From: Desulfoferula sp040751985
Lineage (GTDB): Bacteria > Desulfobacterota > Desulfarculia > Desulfarculales > Desulfarculaceae
Length of the DNA: 64,000 bases
Direction: 5' to 3'
NCBI GenBank assembly: GCA_040751985.1
Contig: JBFMFU010000063.1
Span: 1 to 64,000, forward strand
Below the pieces are notes generated by a model. That model did not search any database. It had not been told where the DNA came from and worked only from the letters and a program-made list of their open reading frames with translations. A program made the translations under genes and the position numbers. Positions 24,243 through 32,943 of this stretch are shown here, one piece after another (positions within the stretch are counted from its first letter, which is position 1; each line of letters opens with the position of its first letter).

Positions 24243-26099
24243 TCAAGAAGCCAGCACCGCCCGGCGAATCCGGTGCTCCCAAAGCACCAGGGCCGCCAGC
24301 AGGACCGCGCCTCCGGCGGGGACCAGTATACCAGGCCAGAACACCAGCACCGAGCCGGCCACGAACAAGCCCCGCTTGGTCCAACTGAGGGGCCGGAACA
24401 AATATCCCTGGGCGCCGGCAGCCAGGGCAAAGACGCCCACCATGGCCTTGACGAATACGAACACCGTCTGGCCCAGGGTGCCTTCGAACAGCAGGGCCGG
24501 GCTGTAGACAAACAGATAGGGCAGCGTGTAGAGCACGATGCCGAAGCGCACCGCCTCCAGCCCGGTCTTCATGGGGTGGGCCTCGGCGATGGCCGCGGCG
24601 GTGAAGGCGGTGGTGCAGATGGGCGGCGTGATCAGGGACAGGGCGCAGAAATAGAAGATGAACAGATGCGCCGCCATGGGGTGCACGCCCATGCTGGTCA
24701 GGGCCGGCACCTCCAGCGCCGCCAACACCAGGTAGGAGACCACCGGCGGCAGGCCCATGCCCAGGATGATGGAGATGATCATGATCCAGAACAGGGTCAG
24801 GAAAAGGTTGCCCCGGGACAGGAAGCCGATGACCTCCGAGAGCTTCATGCCGGCCCCGGTCAGGGTGAGGATGCCCAGGATGATGCCCGCCACCGCGCAG
24901 GGGATGGTGATGGGGATCATGCGGGTGGTGCCCTCTTTCAGGGCCAGGAAGATGCCCTTGAGGCTCAGGGTGCGCGACACCACCGCCACCAGCCACAGAG
25001 CCAGCAGGGAGTAGGCGCAGGCGAACATGGCGGTGTACTTGAGCGACATCAGCACCACCAGCAGGGCCACCGGCAGCATGAACAGCCCGCCGGCCTTGAA
25101 GGCGGGCCAGAAGCGCACCAGCTTGTCGAGGGGCATGCCCGACAGCCCCTTCTGGGCGGCGTAGAAGTCCACCATGAAGAACAGGCCCATGTAGTGGAAG
25201 AAGGCCGGCAGCGCCGCCGCGATGCACACGTCCACGTAGTCCACGCCCAGCATGTTGGCCATCACGAAGGCCACCGCGCCCATGATGGGCGGGGTCTTGT
25301 ACCCGCCTGAGGAGGCCACTGCCTCGATGGCCGCGGCCACCCGCGGCTCCACGCCGGTCTTTTTCATCATGGGGATGGTGATGGCGCCGGTGGTGGCGGC
25401 GTTGGCCGCCGAGCTACCCGAAACCATGCCCATCAAGCCGCTGGCGGCGATGGCCACCTTGGCCGGGCCGCCGCGGTAGCGGCCGGCGATGGAGGAGGCC
25501 AGGTCCAAGAGCACCTGCGAGGCGCCGGCCCGGTCCAGGAAGGCCCCGAAGATCAAAAAGATGATGACGATGGTGGCGCAGACCCCCACCGGAATGCCGT
25601 ATATGCCCTCGGTGCCGGCGAAGACCTGGACCACGATGCGCTCGATGTTGTATCCCCGGTGCCCCAGGAAGCCGGGGATGTAGTCGCCGAAGTAGGTGTA
25701 GAGCAGGAAGAAGATCACGATCACGGACAGGGAAAGCCCCACGGTGCGCCGGGTCAGCTCCAGCAGGATGATGATGGCGATGGTGCCCAGCAGCACCCCC
25801 TGCGTATCCATGAAGGGCGATACGTAGAGCTCCTTCCAGTTCAGGACCAGATAGAGGTTGGCCGCCACGATCAGGGCAGACAGGACCACGCTGACCGCCA
25901 GGTCTATAAGCGGCCACTTGCTGGCCGACTTGAGACGATAGATAAACAGGCCCACCACGCAGATGATGGTCAGGTGCATGGTCCGCTGGGTCATGGTCTC
26001 GAAGGTCCCGAAAAAGGCGGTGTAGAGCGATATCACCGACAAGGCCACCGCGCAGATGACCGCGAAGTTGTTGAGGGCTTTGTTCAGTTTTTCGATCAT
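24243..26099 (-). CDS. TRAP transporter permease, fused small and large subunits
   Basis: 618-residue membrane protein with about 16-18 predicted hydrophobic segments. The N-terminal part (about 1-190) is DctQ-like and the remainder DctM-like, as in the TIGR02123 fused TRAP family associated with TAXI binding proteins. Characteristic segments include GFLGHRGYNIERIV, SGLMGMVSGSSAANAATTGAITIPMM, and MGLPPVVSYLVLAALEVPAL. It imports an organic acid or similar solute using an ion gradient. The binding-protein gene lies just upstream in the same operon. Confidence 0.92.
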   Translation of the reverse strand: MIEKLNKALNNFAVICAVALSVISLYTAFFGTFETMTQRTMHLTIICVVGLFIYRLKSASKWPLIDLAVSVVLSALIVAANLYLVLNWKELYVSPFMDTQGVLLGTIAIIILLELTRRTVGLSLSVIVIFFLLYTYFGDYIPGFLGHRGYNIERIVVQVFAGTEGIYGIPVGVCATIVIIFLIFGAFLDRAGASQVLLDLASSIAGRYRGGPAKVAIAASGLMGMVSGSSAANAATTGAITIPMMKKTGVEPRVAAAIEAVASSGGYKTPPIMGAVAFVMANMLGVDYVDVCIAAALPAFFHYMGLFFMVDFYAAQKGLSGMPLDKLVRFWPAFKAGGLFMLPVALLVVLMSLKYTAMFACAYSLLALWLVAVVSRTLSLKGIFLALKEGTTRMIPITIPCAVAGIILGILTLTGAGMKLSEVIGFLSRGNLFLTLFWIMIISIILGMGLPPVVSYLVLAALEVPALTSMGVHPMAAHLFIFYFCALSLITPPICTTAFTAAAIAEAHPMKTGLEAVRFGIVLYTLPYLFVYSPALLFEGTLGQTVFVFVKAMVGVFALAAGAQGYLFRPLSWTKRGLFVAGSVLVFWPGILVPAGGAVLLAALVLWEHRIRRAVLAS

Positions 26100-26248
26100 G
26101 GCAGACCCCTGCTCTTCTTTAGGCGCCTACATTAGGAATCAGGTCAACGGCAAGGCCAGGGGCGGCTCGCCCCCGGCGCCAGGGGGACGGCCGGACGCCG
26201 GCCGGCGCCCGACCGTCCCGCCTGCTCAGTCCTCGGTCCTGGTGCGGG

Positions 26249-27235
26249 CTAGGGCGTCACGCCCTTTTCCTTGAAGTACTTGGCCGCGCCGGGGTGCACC
26301 GGGATCGGCATGCCCTTGTACACGCTCTCCAGCTTGGTCTGCTTGAAGTTGGCCGAGGCGCTGACGATGAAGGGCAGGTGCTCGAACACCGCCTTGGTGG
26401 CCTTGTACATGAACTCGTCGCTGAGGAAGGGGCCGCAGATGGTGGTGTAGGCCATGCCCGCCGCCGCCACCGGCTCCTTGATGCCCCGGTAGGTGCCCTT
26501 GGGCAGGGCCCCGATGAAGAAGGCCGGGTCCTGTTTGACGATCTTGCCCTGGGCCTCCTTGGGGATGGGCAGGAACTCCACCTCCACCGAGTCGGCCAGC
26601 TGCACGAAGCCGGGCACGCCCACGCCCATGAAGTAGGAGCAGGCGTCGATGTGACCGTCGGTCATCTTGTGCACCGCGTCGGGGAAGCGGATGTACTCGG
26701 CCTTGAAGTCCTTGTCCGCGGTAAGGCCGCAGTTCTTAAAGATGAGGCCCACGTTGTCCATCATGGTCTGGGAGCCGGGGGTGCCGATGGCCACCTTCTT
26801 GCCCTTGAGGTCGTAGATGGATTTGACGCCCGCGCCCTTGCGCACCGCGATGGTGAAGTAGCCGGTGTAGGCGGCGAACCAGCCGGCCACCTTCATCTTG
26901 GCCTTGAAGGGCGGCAGGCCGTTGTAGCCCTTGTGCAGGAAGTTGGCCGAGCACCAGCCGAATTCCATCTCCTTGCGGTCGATGCGCAGGATGTTCTCCC
27001 GCGAGGCGCCGGGGGTGGTGACGCCGGTGACGTTGTAGCCGGGCACGGCGTCGTTGATCACCTTGGCCATGGCCACGGCCAGCGGATACCAGGAGCCGCT
27101 GGAGCTGGCCGAGCCGAAGGTGTAGTTCTTGGCGGCCAGGGCCATGCCGGGGAGCTGGCCCAGCAGACCCGCCGCCGCCAGCCCGGCGCTGGCGGTCTTG
27201 ATGAAGTCGCGCCGCGTTAGATCCCTCTTTGACAT
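26249..27235 (-). CDS. TAXI-family TRAP transporter solute-binding protein
   Basis: 328-residue periplasmic receptor. It has a twin-arginine-like leader (LTRRDFIKTASAGLAAAGLLG) ending AALAA-K-like, and the TAXI fold segments FGSASSSGSWYPLAVAMAKVI, ERKEMEFGW-type ENILRIDRKE, and GKKVAIGTPGSQTMMD. I start it at the ATG at 27235, which has GGAGTGGAGG directly upstream, rather than the TTG at 27256. Ligand unknown; family members bind dicarboxylates or glutamate-like solutes. It pairs with the fused TRAP permease. Confidence 0.92.
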   Translation of the reverse strand: MSKRDLTRRDFIKTASAGLAAAGLLGQLPGMALAAKNYTFGSASSSGSWYPLAVAMAKVINDAVPGYNVTGVTTPGASRENILRIDRKEMEFGWCSANFLHKGYNGLPPFKAKMKVAGWFAAYTGYFTIAVRKGAGVKSIYDLKGKKVAIGTPGSQTMMDNVGLIFKNCGLTADKDFKAEYIRFPDAVHKMTDGHIDACSYFMGVGVPGFVQLADSVEVEFLPIPKEAQGKIVKQDPAFFIGALPKGTYRGIKEPVAAAGMAYTTICGPFLSDEFMYKATKAVFEHLPFIVSASANFKQTKLESVYKGMPIPVHPGAAKYFKEKGVTP

Positions 27236-27324
27236 AACCTCCACTCCTTTCTGCAATTGCCCACAGGCTTGTTAAAACTTGCTGCCGGCGGCCGCCGCGG
27301 CCCTGCCCGCGCCGCCGCCTGGTT

Positions 27325-27972
27325 TCAGGCATGCTGATTGAGCGAAAAAAAGCGGTCCAGCACCTGCTGGGCCCGCAGAATGTGCATCTCCATGGCCTGG
27401 CGGGCCTGGGCCGCGTCCCCTTCCCGCAGGCGCTGAATGATCAGGGCGTGGTCTACGATGTAGTCGTCGAACACCGGCACCATCAACGAGGTGTAGAGCG
27501 AGCGCGTGATGCGGGCGCGGATCTCCTGCACCAGCCAGTCCATTTTCAGGTTGCCGCAGCCCACCCGGAACATCTGGTGGAAGGCCCAGTTCAGCTCCAC
27601 CCAGTCCTCCACCGCCGAACCGCTGTCGGCCGAGATGTTCTTCATGGACTGGTTGATGGCCTCCAGGCGGTCCAGGTCCTCCGGCTTTAGCCGCGGCGCC
27701 GCCCACTCCACAGCCTTGCCCTCCAGCACGCTGAGCAGGGCGTAGTAGTCCGATACCTCCCGGGGCGAAATCTTGGTGGCCACGGCGCCCCGGCGGGGCA
27801 GTATCTCCAGGTAGCCTTCCTTCTCCAGGCGGGCCAGGGCCTCCCGCACTGGGCTGCGGCTGCAGGAGAACTTCTGGGCCAGCTCGGCCTCGGTGATCCT
27901 CTCGCCCGGCATCAGCTTGCCCAGGACGATCTTTTCACGGATGGCCTTGTATATGTTTTCGTGGATGGGCAC
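27325..27972 (-). CDS. GntR-family transcriptional regulator, FCD subfamily
   Basis: 215 residues: N-terminal winged helix (EIVLGKLMPGERITEAELAQKF-type region with SRSPVREALARLEKEGYLEILPRRG) and a helical FCD effector domain carrying WAFHQMF and DDYIVDHALIIQRLREGD, with histidines able to bind metal or a carboxylate ligand. It heads the TAXI/TRAP/SDR operon and probably controls it in response to the transported acid. A TTGTCGACAA palindrome lies 58 bases upstream of its start. Confidence 0.9.
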   Translation of the reverse strand: MPIHENIYKAIREKIVLGKLMPGERITEAELAQKFSCSRSPVREALARLEKEGYLEILPRRGAVATKISPREVSDYYALLSVLEGKAVEWAAPRLKPEDLDRLEAINQSMKNISADSGSAVEDWVELNWAFHQMFRVGCGNLKMDWLVQEIRARITRSLYTSLMVPVFDDYIVDHALIIQRLREGDAAQARQAMEMHILRAQQVLDRFFSLNQHA

Positions 27973-28277
27973 CGTAACCGAATGCTTTCCAATGGATAAC
28001 TATGGTTGCCGCCTAAATGTCTGATCAGTTTGTCGACAATTTTGCACTACGATAGTGCCTTCCCGGCGCGCGGCTTGTCAAGCCGATTGTGCTCCCGGCG
28101 GCCGGCCCGGCCGACCCCGCACCGGCGGCCAATACACAGCCATGGACTAGGCAAGCGCTCTCTGTCATGCTTAGGGAGCGCCGCCTGCCCGGGACGGGAG
28201 GAGTTGCCGGCCGGGCGGCCCTCCGGGACAAAGTGGAGCTAGATCAAACAACCAGGTTCGAGGGAGTAGAGCAGCCC
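27973..28277. other. Intergenic region between GntR gene and TPR gene
   Basis: About 305 bases between divergent genes. Apart from the palindromes near 28022-28039 I see no RNA gene or repeat. The forward frame preceding the TPR gene start lacks family-like sequence and is not called coding. Confidence 0.4.
28030..28039. promoter_or_regulatory. Candidate GntR operator TTGTCGACAA
   Basis: A perfect 10-base palindrome upstream of the GntR gene; a separate TGATCA palindrome is 3 bases away at 28022-28027. FCD-type GntR regulators bind short TTGT-N-ACAA-like dyads, so autoregulation is plausible. Confidence 0.4.
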
Positions 28278-28745
28278 ATGAAAGCCATAACAAAGTTGGT
28301 GGGGATCAGCTTGGCCCTGGCGCTGGCGGTCGGGTTCTCTCTGGCCGCGGCCGGAGACGCCCTGGCCGACGCCGGCCAGGAGATCATGCTGGGCAACCAG
28401 GCGGCCCAGGCCGGCAAGCTGGAGGCAGCCGTGGCCCATTTCAGCAAGGCCATCAACACGCCGGGCATTTCCAAGGCCAACCTGGCCGTGGCCTACAACA
28501 ACCGCGGCAGCGCCTGGGACGACCAGAAGCAGCCCATGAAGGCCCTGGCCGACTACAACCAGGCCATCCAACTGGACCCCAAATATCATGAGGCCTACTA
28601 CAACCGCAGCTATGCCCTGGAGAGCCAAGACCAGCTCAAAGAGGCCCTGGCCGACGCCAAGAAGGCCCTGTCGCTGGCCCCCGGCGACCAGACCTATCAG
28701 GAGCGGGTCAAGGAGTTGGAGGACAAGCTAGGCGGGAGCCGCTAA
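28278..28745 (+). CDS. Exported tetratricopeptide-repeat protein
   Basis: 155 residues with a signal peptide (about 1-30, ending GDALADA) and three TPR units: AGQEIMLGNQAAQAGKLEAAVAHFSKAI, NLAVAYNNRGSAWDDQKQPMKAL and HEAYYNRSYALESQDQLKEALADAKKALSL. The ATG at 28278 is chosen because the signal peptide begins there. A periplasmic scaffold or adaptor role is likely; no partner is indicated. It is a single-gene unit ending in a strong terminator. Confidence 0.85.
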   Translation: MKAITKLVGISLALALAVGFSLAAAGDALADAGQEIMLGNQAAQAGKLEAAVAHFSKAINTPGISKANLAVAYNNRGSAWDDQKQPMKALADYNQAIQLDPKYHEAYYNRSYALESQDQLKEALADAKKALSLAPGDQTYQERVKELEDKLGGSR

Positions 28746-28843
28746 GGCTCCAGGAGGGGGGCCATGTCTAGGGCCAGATGTCTATTGCTGGTGATGCCCG
28801 TGGGCCGCGGCCGCTGAGCCCCCGCTGCTAGCACGCCATCTTT

Positions 28844-28879
28844 GGCCGGCCGCCCCTCACCTGGCGGCCGGCCTCTTTT
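28844..28879 (+). terminator. Rho-independent terminator, 11-bp perfect stem
   Basis: GGCCGGCCGCC pairs perfectly with GGCGGCCGGCC around loop CCTCACCT, followed by TCTTTT. It lies 99 bases after the TPR gene and isolates it from the downstream dehydrogenase remnant. Confidence 0.8.
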
Positions 28880-28931
28880 GTGCTACCATGGTGGCCACGC
28901 CGCAAATCCCCGGCCGCGAACGAGGAGCGAC

Positions 28932-29372
28932 ATGGCCGACGCCCAGACGCGACTGATCCGTTTTGAGGACCTCAAGGATTTCTGCCAGCGGGCCATGCGC
29001 CTGGCCATGGAGCTGGCCCTGGCCCACGAGGTCTTGAGCGCCGTGCTGGGCGGAGGCAAGCGGACCATCAACATCAAGAGTCTCTACGAGAAGGACGACA
29101 GCGGCATCCAGGGTACCTGCCACTCCTTCCTGGCCCTGGACCCGAACTGCTTCGTGGGCCGGGCCCAGTTCAAGCGGGCCATGGACGCCTACATCGACAC
29201 CATCAAGAACAGCGGCGCCGCCGGGGGCGTGGCCAAGATATTCCTGCCCGGCGAGATTGAGGCCCGCACCGAGCAGCGCTGCCTGGCCCAGGGCGTGCCC
29301 CTGGCCGAGGCCACGGCCCGGGACCTGGAGACCCTGGCCAAGCGCCTGGGCCTGAGCCTGCGTTTCGCCTGA
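28932..29372 (+). pseudogene. Ldh_2-type malate/L-lactate/sulfolactate dehydrogenase with large internal deletion
   Basis: The 146-codon frame joins an Ldh_2-like N-terminus (IRFEDLKDFCQRAM, about 20 residues) directly to the C-terminal third of the family: ELALAHEVLSAVLGGG, CHSFLALDPNCFVGRAQFKRAMDAYID and KIFLPGEIEARTEQRCL. Family members are about 340-360 residues, so roughly 200 residues including the NAD-binding and catalytic parts are missing, apparently by an in-frame deletion near codon 22-26. It cannot be a working dehydrogenase. The ATG at 28932 has GAGGAG upstream and the frame is open, so a short protein could still be made. Confidence 0.7.
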
Positions 29373-29391
29373 GAGGCGAAGCGGCGGGTCG

Positions 29392-30525
29392 CTAGGATGC
29401 CTCGATGCGGGCGTGGGGGGGCGCGGCCTCGAACAGGTGCATCTTCTCCATGTCCAGCTGCAGGTTGATGCTCTGGCCCACCTCCAGCTCCAGGCGGGGG
29501 TCCAGGCGCACCACCGTGGTCTGCTCGCCGCACTTGACCAACACCAGCATCTCCGGGCCCAGGGGCTCGATGACCTCCACCTCGCCGCAGATCACCGAGT
29601 CGGCCCGGCACTCGGGCAGGATGGCCGCGTGCTGCTGCTTTAGTAGCTCGTAGCTGTGTATGTCCTCCGGCCGGATGCCGAAGATCACCTCTCTGCCCAG
29701 CACGCACTGATAGGGGCCGCACAAATGCGCCGGCACCGGCACCCGGAAGCTGGCCGCCTCCACGTACACCCCCTCGGCCCGCTGCACCAGCATGGCCTTG
29801 AAAAAGTTCATGGCCGGACTGCCGATGAAGCCGGCCACGAACTGATTCAGGGGCCGGCGGTACACCTCCATGGGGCTGCCCACCTGCTGGATCAGGCCGT
29901 CCTTCATGATCACGATCTTGCTGCCCATGGTCATGGCCTCCACCTGATCGTGGGTCACGTAGATCATGGTGGTGGCCAAGCGCCGGTGCAGTCGGCTCAG
30001 CTCGGCGCGCATCTGCACGCGCAGCTTGGCGTCCAGGTTGCTCAGGGGCTCATCGAAGAGAAAGGCCTTGGGCTTGCGCACGATGGCCCGGCCCAGGGCC
30101 ACCCGCTGGCGCTGGCCGCCGGACAGCTCCCGGGGCTTGCGGTCCAACAGGTCGCTGATGCCCAGCATGTTGGCCGCTTCCTCCACCAGCGGCCTTTGCT
30201 CCTCCTTTTTGTAGCCGCGCATCTTCAGGCCGAAGGCCAGGTTCTTGCGCACCGTCATGTGCGGGTAGAGGGCGTACTCCTGGAACACCATGGCGATGTC
30301 CCGGTGCTTGGGGGCCAGTTCGTTGACCACCGTGTCGCCGATCTTGATCTCGCCGGAGGTTATGTCCTCCAGGCCGGCGATCATGCGCAGGGTGGTGGAC
30401 TTGCCACAGCCCGAGGGCCCCACCAGCACCGCGAATTCGCCGTCCTCGATGGTCAGGTCGATGCTCTTGACCGCCTCGTAGTCGCCGAAACGCTTGCTCA
30501 GCTTGCTCAGAGTGATCTTCGCCAC
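29392..30525 (-). CDS. ABC transporter ATP-binding protein, UgpC/MalK type
   Basis: 377-residue ATPase energising the carbohydrate importer encoded upstream. Walker A GPSGCGKST, Q-loop MVFQEYALYPHMTV, signature LSGGQRQRVALGRA, Walker B FLFDEPLSNLDAKL, followed by a C-terminal TOBE/OB regulatory domain (about 240-377) as in MalK/UgpC. Last gene of the minus-strand operon that begins near 37303. Confidence 0.93.
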   Translation of the reverse strand: MAKITLSKLSKRFGDYEAVKSIDLTIEDGEFAVLVGPSGCGKSTTLRMIAGLEDITSGEIKIGDTVVNELAPKHRDIAMVFQEYALYPHMTVRKNLAFGLKMRGYKKEEQRPLVEEAANMLGISDLLDRKPRELSGGQRQRVALGRAIVRKPKAFLFDEPLSNLDAKLRVQMRAELSRLHRRLATTMIYVTHDQVEAMTMGSKIVIMKDGLIQQVGSPMEVYRRPLNQFVAGFIGSPAMNFFKAMLVQRAEGVYVEAASFRVPVPAHLCGPYQCVLGREVIFGIRPEDIHSYELLKQQHAAILPECRADSVICGEVEVIEPLGPEMLVLVKCGEQTTVVRLDPRLELEVGQSINLQLDMEKMHLFEAAPPHARIEAS

Positions 30526-30562
30526 GGTGCAGCCTCTCTAGGCCCTCTGCGGCCGGCCCGGC

Positions 30563-31315
30563 TCAGTTGCGCTTGAGATGGAAGCCGCCGTCCACCAGCA
30601 GGACCTGGCCGGTGATGAAATCCGCATCGTCCGAGGACATGAACACCACTGCCTTGGCGATGTCTTCGGGCTCGGCCAGGCGCTTGAGGTAGGAGCCCTC
30701 GATCATGTTGCGCCGCACTTCCTCGGGCAGATTCTGCACCATGGTGGTGTTGGTGTGCCCCGGCGCCACCGAGTTCACGTTGATGTGCGGGGCCAGTTCC
30801 TTGGCCAAGGTCTTGGTGAAATTGATGATGGCCCCCTTGGAGGCGCAGTAGTCCATCACGCCCTCGCGACCGCAGTGGTCGAAGCCGCGGATGGAGGAGA
30901 TGTTGACGATCTTGCCCGACTTCTGCCCCAGCATGTAAGGCGCGGCCACCTGGCAGCAGAGGAAGGGTCCCACCAGGTTCACCTGCAGGGTCTTCATCCA
31001 TTCCTCGGCGGTCTTTTCCAGGAAGGGCCGCGAGATGACGATGCCCGCGTTGTTAACCAGGATGTCCAGCTTGCCAAAGGCGGCCACGAAATCGGTCACG
31101 GCCTTTTGGATCTGCGCCTTGTCGGTCACGTCGGCCTGCAGGGTGACCAGCTCGAAGCCCTTCTGGCGGGCCTCGGCCTGCAGTTGGGGGAAGTTATCTC
31201 CTTGCAACTCCATGATCCCCACCTTGGCCCCCTGGGCGCCGAAGGCCAGGGCGGTGGCCCAGCCGATGCCTCTGCCCCCGCCGGTGATCAGAGCCGCCTT
31301 GCCTTGCAGCCTCAT
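30563..31315 (-). CDS. SDR-family oxidoreductase
   Basis: 250-residue NAD(P)-dependent dehydrogenase with cofactor loop TGGGRGIG, NNAG, catalytic Ser in NISSIRGF, Tyr-x3-Lys in MDYCASKGA, and C-terminal FITGQVLLVDGG. The ATG at 31315 follows GGGAGG at a good distance; the longer frame is not supported. Being inside a sugar ABC operon, it probably oxidises the imported polyol or sugar. Confidence 0.9.
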   Translation of the reverse strand: MRLQGKAALITGGGRGIGWATALAFGAQGAKVGIMELQGDNFPQLQAEARQKGFELVTLQADVTDKAQIQKAVTDFVAAFGKLDILVNNAGIVISRPFLEKTAEEWMKTLQVNLVGPFLCCQVAAPYMLGQKSGKIVNISSIRGFDHCGREGVMDYCASKGAIINFTKTLAKELAPHINVNSVAPGHTNTTMVQNLPEEVRRNMIEGSYLKRLAEPEDIAKAVVFMSSDDADFITGQVLLVDGGFHLKRN

Positions 31316-31346
31316 CGCGACCGCCTCCCTGTGCGATGGTTGATCG

Positions 31347-32078
31347 TCAGATGCGATCCAGGTTGGTCCGTATGCCGTCCTCAATGTAGTTCAGATGATC
31401 CTCCAGCTTCTGCCGGGCCAGCCTGGGGTCCCGGTCGGCGATGGCCCGGTACACGTCGTAGTGGTGCTGCCAGATCAGCTCGGCGCTGTCGGGCACCTCC
31501 TTGATGCGCTGGCGGAAGTTGAAGAACACGTCGAAGTTGTGCTTGAGCGCCTCCATGATGTGCACCGCCACCACGTTGTGGCTGGCCGCGGCCACCGACA
31601 GGTGGAACTCCACGTCCAGGTGCTCCCAGTCTTTGTCGGTCAGCTCGGTGCGCTCCATGCGGTCCAGCACGTCCTTGATCTCGGCCAGGTCCTCGTCGGT
31701 GGCCGCCAGGGCCGCCCGCTCGGCGCACCAGCCCTCCAGGAGCTTGCGCATGGCCAGGAAGTCGAAGACCGCCTCGGACTCCGCCTCCAAGAGCACGGCC
31801 AGGGGCGGCTTGAGCAGCTCGCCCACGCTGGAGAGCACGAAGCTGCCCTCCCCCTGGCGCACCTGCAAGAGCCCCATCACCTCGGCCTTGTAGATGGCCT
31901 CGCGCACCGACTGGCGGCTCACGCCCAGCTCCGAGGCCAGGCTGCGCTCCGGTGGCAGCTGGTCGCCCGGCTTGAGCTTGCCGGAGCCGATCAAGGACAC
32001 CAACTGGCGATACACCTCCTCGGAGACCTTGCTGGTCTTGATGGAGGAGAACAGGCCCGTATTGATCTTGGCTGACAA
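31347..32078 (-). CDS. FadR-type GntR transcriptional regulator (FCD domain)
   Basis: 243 residues. Winged helix with PPERSLASELGVSRQSVREAIYKAEVMGLLQVRQGEGSFV-type sequence (split here: recognition helix SRQSVREAI), then a helical FCD domain with metal-site residues in DVEFHLSVAAASHN and HHYDVYRAI ... DHLNYIEDG. It lies inside the ABC operon between permease and SDR genes and likely regulates it in response to the transported compound. Confidence 0.9.
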   Translation of the reverse strand: MSAKINTGLFSSIKTSKVSEEVYRQLVSLIGSGKLKPGDQLPPERSLASELGVSRQSVREAIYKAEVMGLLQVRQGEGSFVLSSVGELLKPPLAVLLEAESEAVFDFLAMRKLLEGWCAERAALAATDEDLAEIKDVLDRMERTELTDKDWEHLDVEFHLSVAAASHNVVAVHIMEALKHNFDVFFNFRQRIKEVPDSAELIWQHHYDVYRAIADRDPRLARQKLEDHLNYIEDGIRTNLDRI

Positions 32079-32103
32079 TTTATCTGTGCCTCACTACAAA
32101 CGG

Positions 32104-32943
32104 TTAACCCTTAATGGCGCCGGCACCCCAGCCGGCAATCAAATATCGTTGAATGTACATGAAAAAGATCAACACCGGCATCGTGATCAGCATTCCCCCG
32201 GACATGATCATGCCCCAGTCGATGACTGTGGCGTTGTACAGGTCGGCGATGCCCACCGGCAGGGTCTTCAGCTCGTCGGAGCTGATCAGGATGCGGCAGA
32301 AAATGTAGTCGTTCCAGGCCAGGATGAAGGTGAAAATGCCGGTGGCGATCAATCCCGGCAGGGCCAGGGGGAAGATGACGTGGATCACGGCCTGCAGCCG
32401 GCTGGCCCCGTCGATGAGGGCCGCCTCCTCCAGGGCCAGGGGGATGCCTTGGAAAAAGGCCCGCAGCATCCACAGGCTGAAGGGCAGGCACAGCGCGGTG
32501 TAGGCCAGCACCAGGGCCAGGTGGGTGTTGGCCAGGCCCAGCTGCTTGATCAGCACGTAGAAAGGGATCACGATCATGATGGGCGCGAACATGTAGGTGA
32601 ACAGGATCAGGTTGGCTATCTTGTCGCGGCCCCGGAAGCGGAACCGGGTCAGGCTGTAGGCCCCGGCCGCACCGAAGATCATGGTCAAGAGCACCGCCGA
32701 ACTGGACACCACAATGCTGTTCTTGAAGTAGGCGATGAAGCGCGTCTGTTCGAACAGCCGCCCGAAGTTCTCCAGGGTGGCGTGCTGGGGCAGGAAGGTG
32801 GGCGGATAGACGAATATCTCGCGCAGGGGCTTAAAGGCCGTGGAGACCATCCAGAAGAAGGGGAAGGCTGAGAACAGCACCAGCAAGAGGGCCAGCCAAT
32901 ACACCTTCTGCCGCTCCAGCCTGAACAGGCCGCCGCGGTTCAT
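32104..32943 (-). CDS. Carbohydrate ABC transporter permease, MalG-like
   Basis: 279-residue inner-membrane protein with about six hydrophobic segments and the EAA loop EEAALIDGASRLQAVIHVIFPLALPG, which contacts the ATPase. It starts exactly after the stop of the MalF-like gene. Pairs with that permease to form the importer channel. Confidence 0.93.
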   Translation of the reverse strand: MNRGGLFRLERQKVYWLALLLVLFSAFPFFWMVSTAFKPLREIFVYPPTFLPQHATLENFGRLFEQTRFIAYFKNSIVVSSSAVLLTMIFGAAGAYSLTRFRFRGRDKIANLILFTYMFAPIMIVIPFYVLIKQLGLANTHLALVLAYTALCLPFSLWMLRAFFQGIPLALEEAALIDGASRLQAVIHVIFPLALPGLIATGIFTFILAWNDYIFCRILISSDELKTLPVGIADLYNATVIDWGMIMSGGMLITMPVLIFFMYIQRYLIAGWGAGAIKG

